This document shows positions 53,757 through 61,720 of a stretch of 64,000 bases of DNA, one piece after another. The DNA comes from Planctomycetota bacterium (GTDB lineage: Bacteria; Planctomycetota; UBA1135; UBA2386). The stretch spans positions 35,100 through 99,099 of the forward strand of contig JAEUHR010000008.1 in assembly GCA_016794425.1 (NCBI GenBank), written 5' to 3'. Position 1 is the first letter of the stretch; each line of letters begins with the position of its first letter. The notes beneath the pieces are model-generated. The model saw nothing but the letters and a program-made list of their open reading frames with translations, did no database searches and was not told the DNA's origin. The position numbers and the translations under genes are program-made.

Positions 53757-54691
53757 GGCCCGCCGTGCAGGCGCCGGCACGCGGCGGCGAAACGGGTCGC
53801 GGCCTGGTCCCAGTCGCCGAGCGGCGGCCGCACCGCGCGGTCGCGCGCCGCGCGCAGCGCCGCCGGGTCGGCCAGCAGGGCGCCGAGCCGCGCCGCGAAC
53901 GCACCGTCGTCGGCATCGGCGGGCAGCAGCCAGCCGTTGCCGCCGTCGCGCACGAACGTGGCGATCTCGCCGGTCGCGAACGCCAGCACCGGCGCGCCGC
54001 AGGCCACGGCCTCCGCGACCGCCATGCCGAACGACTCGCTGCGCGACGCCGACACGAATAGGTCGGCGCGGCGCAGTTCGTCGGCGACGGTGGTCGGCGG
54101 CACGGCGCCGCGCACCGCGACCGTGGCCGGTGCCGCCGCCCGTTCGACGGCGCGTGCGTGGTCGGGCCAGGTCAGGGCGTCGCCGAGCAGCACGAGGTCG
54201 CACTGCCGCGCACACCGGGCGGCGGCGACCGCGGTCGCGAGCAGCAGCTGGCCCTTCGCCGGCGACACCGTGCCGATGCAGACGATGCGCCGGCGGCCGT
54301 CGGCCGGCCGTGGCGGCCCCGGCACGAAGCAGGCGTCGAGCCCCGGCCGCACGACTTCGACGGCGAGCGAATCCGCGGCGACCGCGGCGGCGGTCGGCAA
54401 CGACGTCGCGACCACCGGCAGCGGCGCCGCCGACCACGGCCGCTGCGGCGGCACCAGGTGCAGCAGCGCGATTGCGCCGGCCGGCAGCGGCCCGGCGCCC
54501 AGCGCCGCGAACAGACCGTCGACGACGACCGGTCCGCGCGCCGCGGCGACCGCCGCCGCGAGCGCATCCGGCGCGACGACCCGCAGTTCGCCCTCGCCGC
54601 GCGCGGCCAGCCGCGCGCCGATCTCGGCCTGGTAGCGGTAGCCGCCGGAGACGAACCCCGCCGGCCGCGGCGGTTCGAGCAGCAGGATCAC
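53735..54691 (-). CDS. Glycosyltransferase (GT4-like, GT-B fold)
   Basis: A 318-residue enzyme. The C-terminal nucleotide-sugar half is clear: IVCIGTVSPAKGQLLL, LVLLGDALTW, then DLFVSASRSESFGMAVAEAVACGAPVLA with the conserved Glu, and GNGWLLPADADD. The N-terminal half is short and starts VILLLEPPRPAGFVSGGYRY. It is the last of four leftward genes, its GTG overlapping the PTPS-like stop as GTGA. In this context it probably glycosylates the product of the pterin-type genes or a linked lipid. Donor and acceptor are unknown. Confidence 0.82.
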   Translation of the reverse strand: MILLLEPPRPAGFVSGGYRYQAEIGARLAARGEGELRVVAPDALAAAVAAARGPVVVDGLFAALGAGPLPAGAIALLHLVPPQRPWSAAPLPVVATSLPTAAAVAADSLAVEVVRPGLDACFVPGPPRPADGRRRIVCIGTVSPAKGQLLLATAVAAARCARQCDLVLLGDALTWPDHARAVERAAAPATVAVRGAVPPTTVADELRRADLFVSASRSESFGMAVAEAVACGAPVLAFATGEIATFVRDGGNGWLLPADADDGAFAARLGALLADPAALRAARDRAVRPPLGDWDQAATRFAAACRRLHGGPQKRSPT

Positions 54692-55086
54692 GCCACCGGA
54701 CCTTCGAAGCTGGCCCACGCGACGCGGCTCTCCTCGAGCGTCACGCGCAAGCCGCCGGTGAAGCGGCCGCGCAGGCGCGCCGCGAGCTGCGCGTGCACCC
54801 ACTGCGCCAGGAACTCGGTCGTCGTGTTGGCGCCGGCGAACGCGGGCAGGTCGTCGAGGTTCTGGAACCGCAGCGGCGCCAGCACCTCGCCGAGCAGCTG
54901 ATGGCACAGGCCGATGTCGAGCACGATGCCGGACGCGTCGAGCTGCGGCGTCGCGTACTCGGTGATCACTTCGTAGGTGGCGCCGTGCAGGCGCTGCGCC
55001 GGGCCGAACACGGCGCCGCGCAGGCTGTGCGCGACCATCACGTGGTCCTTGACGGCGACGCGGAACGTTCCGGCTGCAGGTTTCAT
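54688..55086 (-). CDS. 6-pyruvoyl-tetrahydropterin synthase-like protein, zinc site altered
   Basis: A 132-residue protein of the PTPS/QueD fold. In this family three His residues bind zinc (one in AAH and two in HGHNY). Here His20 (VMVAHSL) and His34 (RLHGATY) are present but the third position is Ala36. The catalytic Cys that usually precedes HGHNY is also missing. NLDDLPAF, NTTTEFLA and the late Glu118-Glu119 follow the family pattern. It is coupled by 4-base overlaps to genes on both sides. It may bind a pterin or catalyse a different step from 6-carboxytetrahydropterin synthesis. Confidence 0.8.
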   Translation of the reverse strand: MKPAAGTFRVAVKDHVMVAHSLRGAVFGPAQRLHGATYEVITEYATPQLDASGIVLDIGLCHQLLGEVLAPLRFQNLDDLPAFAGANTTTEFLAQWVHAQLAARLRGRFTGGLRVTLEESRVAWASFEGPVA

Positions 55087-56060
55087 CGCGCGGGGTACTC
55101 GACGACGGGACAGGGTTCGGTGGGTTCGCCGCGGTAGAGCCGCGCGCAGAACGCCGGCAGATCGGCGAACGCGATCGGCGGCGCCAGCAGCGTGTCGAGC
55201 CGCGCGTCGGCGAGCAAGTCCAGCACCGCGGCGGTGCGCGCCGCGCGGCCCGCGGCACGGTGCGACGGCGCGATCGTGCCGACCTGCGAGGCGACGATGC
55301 GCTTCCGGCCGTGGTGGAAACCCGTGCCGAGGCGCAGCGATACCGGCTCGTCGCCGTACCACGACAGCTCGACGACGCGGCCCTCGAAGCCGACCGCGTC
55401 CAGCGCGAGTTGCAGGCCGCTGCCGGTCGCGCTGGTGTGGAACGCGACCGCGGCCGCTTCGACCGGCACCGCCGTCGGCGGCACCACGTGCGGCCGCCAC
55501 GGCAGCTGCTGCGCGAACTCGCGCCGCGCCGGGTCCGTCTCGACCAGCGTCACCGCCCGGTCGTGCCGGCACGCGAGCACGAACGTCAGCAGCAGACCGA
55601 CGGCGCCGCCGCCGACCACGACGACACTCTCGTCGCCGCGCAGCTCGGCGTCCCAGACCGCGTTCAGCGCGGTCTCGAGGTTCGGCAGCAGCGTCGCGCG
55701 CGGCGACGGCACCGCCGGCGGCAGCGGCACCAGCTGCGCGGCCGCGACGACGGCGCGGTCGTGGTGCGGGTGCATCGTGAACACGCGCGCACCGGTGCCG
55801 ACGACGGTGCCGACCAGGCAGTAGCCGTACGAGACCGGCAGCGCGAACGAGCCCTGCATGCCCACGCACGCCATCACCGCGGCGCTCGCCGTGGGCACGC
55901 GGCCGCGCCCGACCAGCCGTTCGGTGCCGCAGCTGATGCCCGAATGCGTCGTGCGCAGCTCGACTTCGCCGGCCGCAGGTGCGCGCAGCGGCTGGCGGCG
56001 CAGCGCGCCGCAGCCCGGCGCCTCGACCCAGTAGGTCGTCGCGGTGCGCGGTTCGGTCAT
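55083..56060 (-). CDS. BchC-like medium-chain dehydrogenase
   Basis: A 325-residue member of the medium-chain dehydrogenase superfamily. The N-terminal part has THSGISCGTERLVGRGRVP and PVSYGYCLVG, resembling the SGISRGTE...VP...KYGY pattern of BchC-type dehydrogenases. A Rossmann nucleotide site follows (VVVVGGGAVGLLL). The usual structural-zinc cysteine cluster is absent. It oxidises or reduces an alcohol on an unknown substrate. No photosynthesis genes are present, so a bacteriochlorophyll role is unlikely. Both ends overlap neighbours by 4 bases (ATGA). Confidence 0.78.
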   Translation of the reverse strand: MTEPRTATTYWVEAPGCGALRRQPLRAPAAGEVELRTTHSGISCGTERLVGRGRVPTASAAVMACVGMQGSFALPVSYGYCLVGTVVGTGARVFTMHPHHDRAVVAAAQLVPLPPAVPSPRATLLPNLETALNAVWDAELRGDESVVVVGGGAVGLLLTFVLACRHDRAVTLVETDPARREFAQQLPWRPHVVPPTAVPVEAAAVAFHTSATGSGLQLALDAVGFEGRVVELSWYGDEPVSLRLGTGFHHGRKRIVASQVGTIAPSHRAAGRAARTAAVLDLLADARLDTLLAPPIAFADLPAFCARLYRGEPTEPCPVVEYPAR

Positions 56061-57046
56061 GGTTCGCCGGGGACGCGCTCGGGCCAGCAGGACAGCAGCA
56101 CGTGGCCGTCGAGCATCGCGTGGTCCATCGCGAACTGCAGGCCGTCGCGCACGTGTTCGACCGGCGGCAGCGAGATGCTCGGCACGCCGGCGCCGAGCAC
56201 GAGGCCGGCGATGTGCACCTGCAGCAGGTCGACCGCGCGCGCGCGCAGGAACGACGACAGCGTCGCCGAGCCGCCTTCGAGGTAGATCGAGTGCACGCCG
56301 CGTTCGCGCAGCAGCGAGAGCGCGTGGCCGATGTCGAGGCAGGTGCCGTGGGCCCGTACCGGCAGCACGTGCGCACCTGCCGGTGCCGCCGCGGCGGTGG
56401 CCGCGGCCGCGGCCGCGACGACGACGTCGCAACCGGGCGCCCGGAACACGTGGCGGCCGTCACTGCACAGCACGCTGCCGCTGCCGCTGAACACGATGCG
56501 GCGCGGGTTCGGTCCGTGCACGTGGCGCACGTCGAGCCGCGGGTCGTCGGTGCGCACGGTGCCGGCCCCGACCAGCACGCCGTCGAGCAGCGCGCGCATG
56601 CGGTGCGCGTGCCGCAGGTCGGCCGCGTTGCCGATCCACTGCGACTGGCCGTTCGGGCAGGCGATGCGGCCGTCCAGCGTCTGCGTCACGTGGCCGGCGA
56701 CGAACGTGCGGCCGCGGCGCCGCGCCGCGGCGGCGCCGAGCAGCACCGGCAGGTAGACGCGCGCCATGCCGAGGAACGCCGCGTCGACGGGCCGGCCGGT
56801 CGGGTGCACGAAACCCGGCGCGCCGGCGGCGGTCGGGGCCCAGACCGTGCACGGTCCGGTCGGCGCGGACGACGGCGGCAGCAGGCAGAACCGTTCCGCC
56901 GCATCGGCGCCAGGCGGCTCGGCCGGCACGCAGCGCCAGCCGTTCGGCGTGCGGTGGAACTGCAGGTCCGCTTCGCCGGCAGCGAGGCGCGCGCGGGCTT
57001 CGACGAAGGCAGGCCAGGCGGAGTCGTCGCCGAGTTCGCAGACCAT
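56057..57046 (-). CDS. RibD C-terminal-type (dihydrofolate reductase-like) reductase
   Basis: A 329-residue protein. Residues ~115-325 match the RibD_C/DHFR-like reductase fold: TFVAGHVTQTLDGRIA, WIGNAADLRHAHRMRALLDG, LVGAGTVRTDDPRLDVR and IYLEGGSATLSSFL. RibD_C enzymes reduce the ribosyl side chain of a diaminopyrimidine made from GTP. The zinc deaminase domain of RibD is absent. In its place is a ~110-residue N-terminal region I do not recognise. It heads the leftward four-gene operon of the cluster. The substrate is probably a pyrimidine or pterin intermediate. Confidence 0.82.
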   Translation of the reverse strand: MVCELGDDSAWPAFVEARARLAAGEADLQFHRTPNGWRCVPAEPPGADAAERFCLLPPSSAPTGPCTVWAPTAAGAPGFVHPTGRPVDAAFLGMARVYLPVLLGAAAARRRGRTFVAGHVTQTLDGRIACPNGQSQWIGNAADLRHAHRMRALLDGVLVGAGTVRTDDPRLDVRHVHGPNPRRIVFSGSGSVLCSDGRHVFRAPGCDVVVAAAAAATAAAAPAGAHVLPVRAHGTCLDIGHALSLLRERGVHSIYLEGGSATLSSFLRARAVDLLQVHIAGLVLGAGVPSISLPPVEHVRDGLQFAMDHAMLDGHVLLSCWPERVPGEP

Positions 57047-57094
57047 CGAGAGAGGTGCGGTCAGGCACGCCGGTGGTGGGCGAACCGTCAGGAG

Positions 57095-57112
57095 GTGCGC
57101 AGGCTAGCGCAC
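57095..57112. promoter_or_regulatory. Inverted repeat GTGCGC-N6-GCGCAC
   Basis: A perfect 6-bp inverted repeat in the 128-base gap between the two arms of the divergent cluster, 49 bases before the RibD-type gene. A candidate operator. Confidence 0.35.
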
Positions 57113-57135
57113 GGCTGCCGAAGGGTAACCCAGGA

Positions 57136-57156
57136 ACGGCACGCGCGTCGTGCCGT
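57136..57156. promoter_or_regulatory. Inverted repeat ACGGCACG-N5-CGTGCCGT
   Basis: A perfect 8-bp inverted repeat around CGCGT, ending 18 bases before the ATG of the CDP-alcohol phosphatidyltransferase gene. It could be an operator or leader hairpin controlling the rightward arm. Confidence 0.4.
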
Positions 57157-57174
57157 GCAGTAGGCTGCTCGCCG

Positions 57175-57876
57175 ATGCCGGTCGCCGCGCTGCAGGTCTG
57201 GTTGCTCGTGCAGGCGCTGGCCTGGACGCCGTGGCTGCTGGCGACCGCATGGTTCGGCGCGGCGGAACGGCCGGCGTGGTGGGCCGAGCTCCAGGTCGCG
57301 GCGATGGTGGTGTCGTACGCGGCGCTCGTGCTGCTGCTGCGTGCGGGGCGCCGCGCCGCCGACGTCGTCACCATCGGCCGCTTCGCCGTGCTGCTGCTGG
57401 CGGTGGTGCTGGCCGATCGCGGCAGCGGAGCGGCGTGGTGGCTGGCGGTCGCGGCCGTGCTCGGCGACCTCGTCGACGGCGCCGTCGCGCGGCGCCTCGG
57501 CGGATCGCCGCAGGGCGCGGTGCTCGACATGGAGACCGACCAGCTGACCGTACTGGCGCTGGCCAGCATGGTGGTGGCCGGCGGCGGCGGCAGCCACGTG
57601 CTGGTGCTGCCGGGCCTGCGCTACCTGTTCGTGCTGTGGATGCGCGCTGCCTCGGTGCCGGCGCACGACCCGAAACCCAAGGACGGCGACAACCGGCGCG
57701 GCCGCCGCGTCTGCGCCGCGGTGCTGGTCGCGCTGCTGTTCGCGCTCTCGCCATCGGTGCCGCGCGCGGCCGGCGACGTCGCGACCGGCATCGCGGTCGC
57801 GCTGCTGCTGTGGTCGTTCGGCGACGACGCGAAGTTCCTGCTGGGGCGCCGGAGCGCGGCGAAGGGGCGCACGTGA
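57175..57876 (+). CDS. CDP-alcohol phosphatidyltransferase
   Basis: A 233-residue inner-membrane enzyme with about six hydrophobic segments and the family signature DLVDGAVARRLGGSPQGAVL followed by DMETD (D-x2-D-G-x2-A-R ... G-x3-D-x3-D). The spacing between AR and G is one residue short of the usual minimum. These enzymes move a phosphatidyl or similar group from a CDP-alcohol to an acceptor hydroxyl. It heads the rightward arm of the cluster, overlapping the next gene as GTGA. In this setting it may make the lipid that carries the pterin-type group. Confidence 0.88.
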   Translation: MPVAALQVWLLVQALAWTPWLLATAWFGAAERPAWWAELQVAAMVVSYAALVLLLRAGRRAADVVTIGRFAVLLLAVVLADRGSGAAWWLAVAAVLGDLVDGAVARRLGGSPQGAVLDMETDQLTVLALASMVVAGGGGSHVLVLPGLRYLFVLWMRAASVPAHDPKPKDGDNRRGRRVCAAVLVALLFALSPSVPRAAGDVATGIAVALLLWSFGDDAKFLLGRRSAAKGRT

Positions 57877-58487
57877 CCGCGGTCGACGTCGTCGTGCTGG
57901 TCGCCTACGCGACGCTGGTGCTCGAACTGTGCGGGTTCCCGATCCCCAGCGAAGCCAGCACCTGGCAGCTGCTGGGGAGCCACGGCACCGGCCCGGCCGC
58001 GCCGGCCGACGCGCTGCAGCAGGCCCGCGCGCGGTCGCTGCCGCGCAAACTGCTGTGCTTCCTGTTGCCGACCGCGCTCGGCGTGGTCGCCTGGCTGGCG
58101 CCGCTCGCGTGCATGGTCGTGCCGGCGCTCGCCGACGCGCTCGGCTGCACGCGCATCGCCGCGCTGCAGTGGCCCGGCGCCGGCCTCGTCGCGCTGGGCC
58201 GCACGATCACGTTCACGTCGGTGCTGCAGCTGCGCGCGCAGCGGCGCCACGGCGGCGCGCCGCGGTTCTGGTTCCGCCGGTCGCGCAACCCGGGCCTGCT
58301 CGGCATGTACGTCTGCTACCTCGGTCTGTGCGTCGTCTACGGTTCGCCGCTGCTGTGGGCGGTGCTGCCGCTGTACGTCGCGAACATGCACGGTCGCGTT
58401 CGGATCGAGGAGGCGCACCTCGCGGCGCGGCACGGCGCGGCCTGGACCGACTACGCCGCACGCGTGCCACGCTACCTCGGCCGCTGA
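57873..58487 (+). CDS. ICMT/PEMT-like membrane methyltransferase
   Basis: A 204-residue protein with about five membrane segments and the C-terminal signature of isoprenylcysteine carboxyl methyltransferase-like proteins: FWFRRSRNPGLLGMY, then RVRIEEAHLAARHGAAWTDY and ARVPRYL. These use SAM to methylate lipid-like or hydrophobic substrates at the membrane. It is coupled to the CDP-alcohol phosphatidyltransferase by a 4-base overlap, which favours a joint lipid substrate. Confidence 0.82.
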   Translation: MTAVDVVVLVAYATLVLELCGFPIPSEASTWQLLGSHGTGPAAPADALQQARARSLPRKLLCFLLPTALGVVAWLAPLACMVVPALADALGCTRIAALQWPGAGLVALGRTITFTSVLQLRAQRRHGGAPRFWFRRSRNPGLLGMYVCYLGLCVVYGSPLLWAVLPLYVANMHGRVRIEEAHLAARHGAAWTDYAARVPRYLGR

Positions 58488-58509
58488 CGCCGCTACACTC
58501 GCGCCCCCC

Positions 58510-59232
58510 GTGCACGCTCCGCCCGTTCCCCAACACGAAGTCGCCGCCTGGTTCGATGCGACGTACCGGCGCAAGGGTCTGCGCTACCTGCGACCGCGGC
58601 GCGCCTATCCGATCTTCGTACAGCTGCTCGACCTGCCGCCGGCGGCGCGTGTGCTCGACGTCGCCTGCGGGCCGGGCCTGCTGCTGTGCGCGGCGCTCGA
58701 GCGCGGCCACGCCGCCGCCGGCGTCGACGTGTCGGCTGCCGCCATCGAACTGGCGCACGAGCTGGTGCCCGCCGCCGACGTGCGGCTCGGCAACGCCGAA
58801 GCGCTGCCGTTCGCCGACGGCACGTTCGACGGCGTGACGTGCCTCGGTTCGCTGGAGCGCTTCCTCGACCGCGAACGCGCGCTGCGCGAGATGCGGCGCG
58901 TCGCGAAGCCCGGCGCGCGGTTCTGCTTCCTGGTGCGCAACTCGAACACGCTGGTGTGGCGGTTCTGGCGCCAGGGTCTCGGCCGCCGCGAAGTGCAGGG
59001 CCATCAGGACGCCCTGTCGCTGGTCGAGTGGCGCGCGCTGTTCGCGCGCTGCGGCTTCGTCGTCGAACGCGTGCTGCCCGACCAGTGGCCGCGCGCGCGC
59101 TTGCGGCAGCTGCTGCCGTGGTGGCGGCCGCGGCCGGGCCGCGCCGAACCGGTGGCGCGACCGCTGGTGCCGCTGCGCTGGTGCAACGAACTGGTGTTCG
59201 TGCTGCGGCCGGCCGAGGCCTCGGCACGATGA
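58510..59232 (+). CDS. Class I SAM-dependent methyltransferase (first of two)
   Basis: A 240-residue methyltransferase. The SAM motif is VLDVACGPGLLL, followed by GVDVSAAAIELA, then the post-I region GNAEALPFADGTFDGVTCLG. It belongs to the broad Methyltransf_11 group, where the substrate cannot be predicted. The start is GTG at 58510, 22 bases after the previous gene. The stop overlaps the next methyltransferase as ATGA. Confidence 0.88.
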   Translation: MHAPPVPQHEVAAWFDATYRRKGLRYLRPRRAYPIFVQLLDLPPAARVLDVACGPGLLLCAALERGHAAAGVDVSAAAIELAHELVPAADVRLGNAEALPFADGTFDGVTCLGSLERFLDRERALREMRRVAKPGARFCFLVRNSNTLVWRFWRQGLGRREVQGHQDALSLVEWRALFARCGFVVERVLPDQWPRARLRQLLPWWRPRPGRAEPVARPLVPLRWCNELVFVLRPAEASAR

Positions 59233-60086
59233 CGCCTGTGGCCGACACAGCGGCGCTGTACGAGACGCTGTCGCGCTGGCAGTGGCGCCGGTCGCGGCGC
59301 CAGCGCGCCGCGGGTGGTGGCCTCGAACTGCGCAAGCGGCTGCAGCCGCCGCCGGCTGGCCGCGACGGGCCGGCGGACGGTGCAGCGGGGCTGGACCAGT
59401 GGTTGTTCGCGCAGCTCGGCGGCCGGCCGGCCGCGCGCGTGCTCGACCTCGGTTGCGGCTTCGGCGCGTCGGCGCAGCGCTGGGCGCGGCTCGGCGGCGG
59501 CAGCGTGCTCGGCGTCACGCAGAGTCCGTTCCAGGTCGCCCGTGCGACCGAGCAGGTGCGGCGCACCGACCTCGGCGAACGCGTACGTTTCGTGCGCCAG
59601 GACTTCACGGCCCCGCCCGGCGGCAGCTTCGACGTGGTGCTGGCGATCGAGGCGCTGGGCCACGCGCCCGACCTCGCGGCGGTGCTCGCGAACGCCCACC
59701 GCGCGCTGCGTCCCGGCGGCGTGTTGGTCTGGGTCGAGGACCTGCTGCGGGCGCCGCTGCCGGCCGACACCGACGTCGCGCAGCTCGCCGCCGCGTGGTG
59801 CTCGCCGCCGCTGCGCACCGTCGACGAAGCCGCTGCGGCGCTGCGCGCGGCCGGCTTCGGGCCGCCGCGCGAGGTCGACCTGACCGCGCAGGTGCCGTGC
59901 ACGCCGGCACTGCAGTTGGCGGCGCGCGGGCGCCGATTGGAGCGTGTGCGGCGCCTGCTTCCCCTGCCATCGGTGCGACGGCTCGTCGACGCGTTCGTCG
60001 GCGGCACCGCGCTCGAACGCCTCTACGCGCGCGGGGCGGCCTGCTACCTTGTCCGCATGAGCGAACGTCCGCCGGAGGCCGCGTGA
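59229..60086 (+). CDS. Class I SAM-dependent methyltransferase (second of two)
   Basis: A 285-residue methyltransferase with VLDLGCGFGASAQRWARLG (motif I), GVTQSPFQVARA and LAIEALGHAPDL. It resembles the small-molecule or sterol/phosphoethanolamine-type methyltransferases with a GVTxSxxQ motif. The adjoining methyltransferase is only distantly similar, so this is not a recent duplication. Both ends overlap neighbours by 4 bases. Two soluble methyltransferases plus a membrane one imply a product methylated at several places or several times. Confidence 0.88.
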   Translation: MTPVADTAALYETLSRWQWRRSRRQRAAGGGLELRKRLQPPPAGRDGPADGAAGLDQWLFAQLGGRPAARVLDLGCGFGASAQRWARLGGGSVLGVTQSPFQVARATEQVRRTDLGERVRFVRQDFTAPPGGSFDVVLAIEALGHAPDLAAVLANAHRALRPGGVLVWVEDLLRAPLPADTDVAQLAAAWCSPPLRTVDEAAAALRAAGFGPPREVDLTAQVPCTPALQLAARGRRLERVRRLLPLPSVRRLVDAFVGGTALERLYARGAACYLVRMSERPPEAA

Positions 60087-61720
60087 AGCTCCTGCGCCAT
60101 CTGGCCTGGCCGATCGTGCTGCTGCCGGTGCTCGCCGCGTTCGTGTGGTCGAGTTTCGCGGCGCGGCTGCCGGAGACGGTCGCGGCGCGGCACGCCGCCG
60201 GCGAGGCGACGATGAAGTGGAGCCTGGTCGAGCTGCCGGCCTTCGATCGCGAGCCGTCGCACCTGCTGGCGCGGGCACTGCACCTGGCGGTGCTGCACGT
60301 GCCGGGGTCGTCGTTCTGGTGGAGCGCCGCCGCGAATGCGCTGCTGGCCCTGGCGCTGGTGTTCGCGCTGGCCGCGCTGGCGCGCCGATCGTTCGCGCTC
60401 GGCAACGGCGGGCACGCGGTCGCTCTCGGCCTCGCCGGCCTGCTGGCCTGCAGCCCCGCGTTTGGCGCCGATTGGTTGTACGGCGCGCGCCTCGGGCTCT
60501 GGCTGGTGCCGCTGCTGCTGGTCGCCGCCATGTGGTCGCTGCAGGGCGAACGGCGCTTCGCCGGCCGCGCGCTGCTGGCGCTCGCGGTCGTGGTGGCGGC
60601 GCCGCTGTGCCACACCAACGGCCTGCTGGTGTTCGTCGCGCTGGCGCCGTCGCTGCTCGAGGCGGCGCGCCGCGCCGGCAGTCCGCGCGGCATCGCCTGG
60701 ACCGTCGCGCTGCTGCTGGTCGGCAACCTGGCCGCCGTCGGCAGCCTCTACTACACCAACGGCCTCGCGCTCGGCGACCGCGGCCTGCTCGGCCACGCGC
60801 TGGCGGCGCCGCTCGACACCCTGCTGGCGCTGCTGCGCGCGACCGGCACCGCGTGGCAGGATCCGCTGCCCGGCACCGGGCTCGACGAGCTCGCGCTCGG
60901 CGGCGCCTCGTGGCTGCTGCCGCTGCTGCTGTGGCGGCTCGGCGACCGCAGCGACGCCGCGCGCCGGCAGGCCGCGCCGTGGTGGGGCTGCCTGTGGTTC
61001 GGCCTGCTGCTGTTCGTGCTCGCGCTCGAACGGCACGGTCCCGGTCTCGACTTCGGCAGCCTGCGCGAACGCAGCTACGGCGCGTTCCTGCTGCCGCTCG
61101 GCTGCCTCGGTGTCGCCGCGGCGCGGTTCGGTGCGGGTCTGGCGCCGTTGCTGGCCGGTGCGCTGGCCGTGCTCGCGGTGCAGGACTGGCACCGCGGCAT
61201 CGAGGACCTGCGGCTCGCGCGGCAGGCGGTGGACCGGCAGGAGCTGCTGGTGTCACTGCCGGCGGCACACGGCGGCACGCCGTGGCCCAACACCGAGGAG
61301 TGGCAGGGCCTGTGCCGGCTCGGTTGGGTGCCCGGCGTGCGCAGTGCCTTCACCGGGGCGGCGGCGCGGCTGGCGGCGGCGCCGCTGGAGCCCGAACTCG
61401 GCGGCTTCGTCGACGGCGACGCGCGGCAGCTGCGCGGCATCGTGCGCTCGTCGCTGACGCGCGACAACGTGATCGCGGTCGCCGTGGTCGCGGTCGGCGC
61501 GGCGGACGGGGTGCCGGCCGGTGCGGTGCTCGGCACCGCCGTGCCCGACGGCAGGGGCCACGGCCGTTCGGTGCCGTGGACCGTGACGCTGCCGACGCCG
61601 CTCGGCGACGGCGCCCGCGTGCAGGTCTACGGCTACCGGCTGCGCAGCGACTCGTTCGTCCGGCTCGGGCCCGAACTGGTGCTGCGCGGCGGCAACCTGC
61701 AGGCCGCGGCCGACGGATGA
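60083..61720 (+). CDS. Multi-pass membrane protein, possibly a GT-C-type glycosyltransferase
   Basis: A 545-residue protein with about ten hydrophobic segments up to residue ~380. The rest is a soluble beta-rich tail (~420-545, ending VQVYGYRLRSDSFVRLGPEL). The architecture is like GT-C lipid-sugar transferases or arabinosyl/mannosyltransferases, but the usual acidic motif after the first helix is not clear. Only EATMKWSLVELPAFDREPSH is in that loop. The GTG start and the stop each overlap a neighbour by 4 bases. Function is suggested by context only. Confidence 0.65.
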   Translation: MKLLRHLAWPIVLLPVLAAFVWSSFAARLPETVAARHAAGEATMKWSLVELPAFDREPSHLLARALHLAVLHVPGSSFWWSAAANALLALALVFALAALARRSFALGNGGHAVALGLAGLLACSPAFGADWLYGARLGLWLVPLLLVAAMWSLQGERRFAGRALLALAVVVAAPLCHTNGLLVFVALAPSLLEAARRAGSPRGIAWTVALLLVGNLAAVGSLYYTNGLALGDRGLLGHALAAPLDTLLALLRATGTAWQDPLPGTGLDELALGGASWLLPLLLWRLGDRSDAARRQAAPWWGCLWFGLLLFVLALERHGPGLDFGSLRERSYGAFLLPLGCLGVAAARFGAGLAPLLAGALAVLAVQDWHRGIEDLRLARQAVDRQELLVSLPAAHGGTPWPNTEEWQGLCRLGWVPGVRSAFTGAAARLAAAPLEPELGGFVDGDARQLRGIVRSSLTRDNVIAVAVVAVGAADGVPAGAVLGTAVPDGRGHGRSVPWTVTLPTPLGDGARVQVYGYRLRSDSFVRLGPELVLRGGNLQAAADG

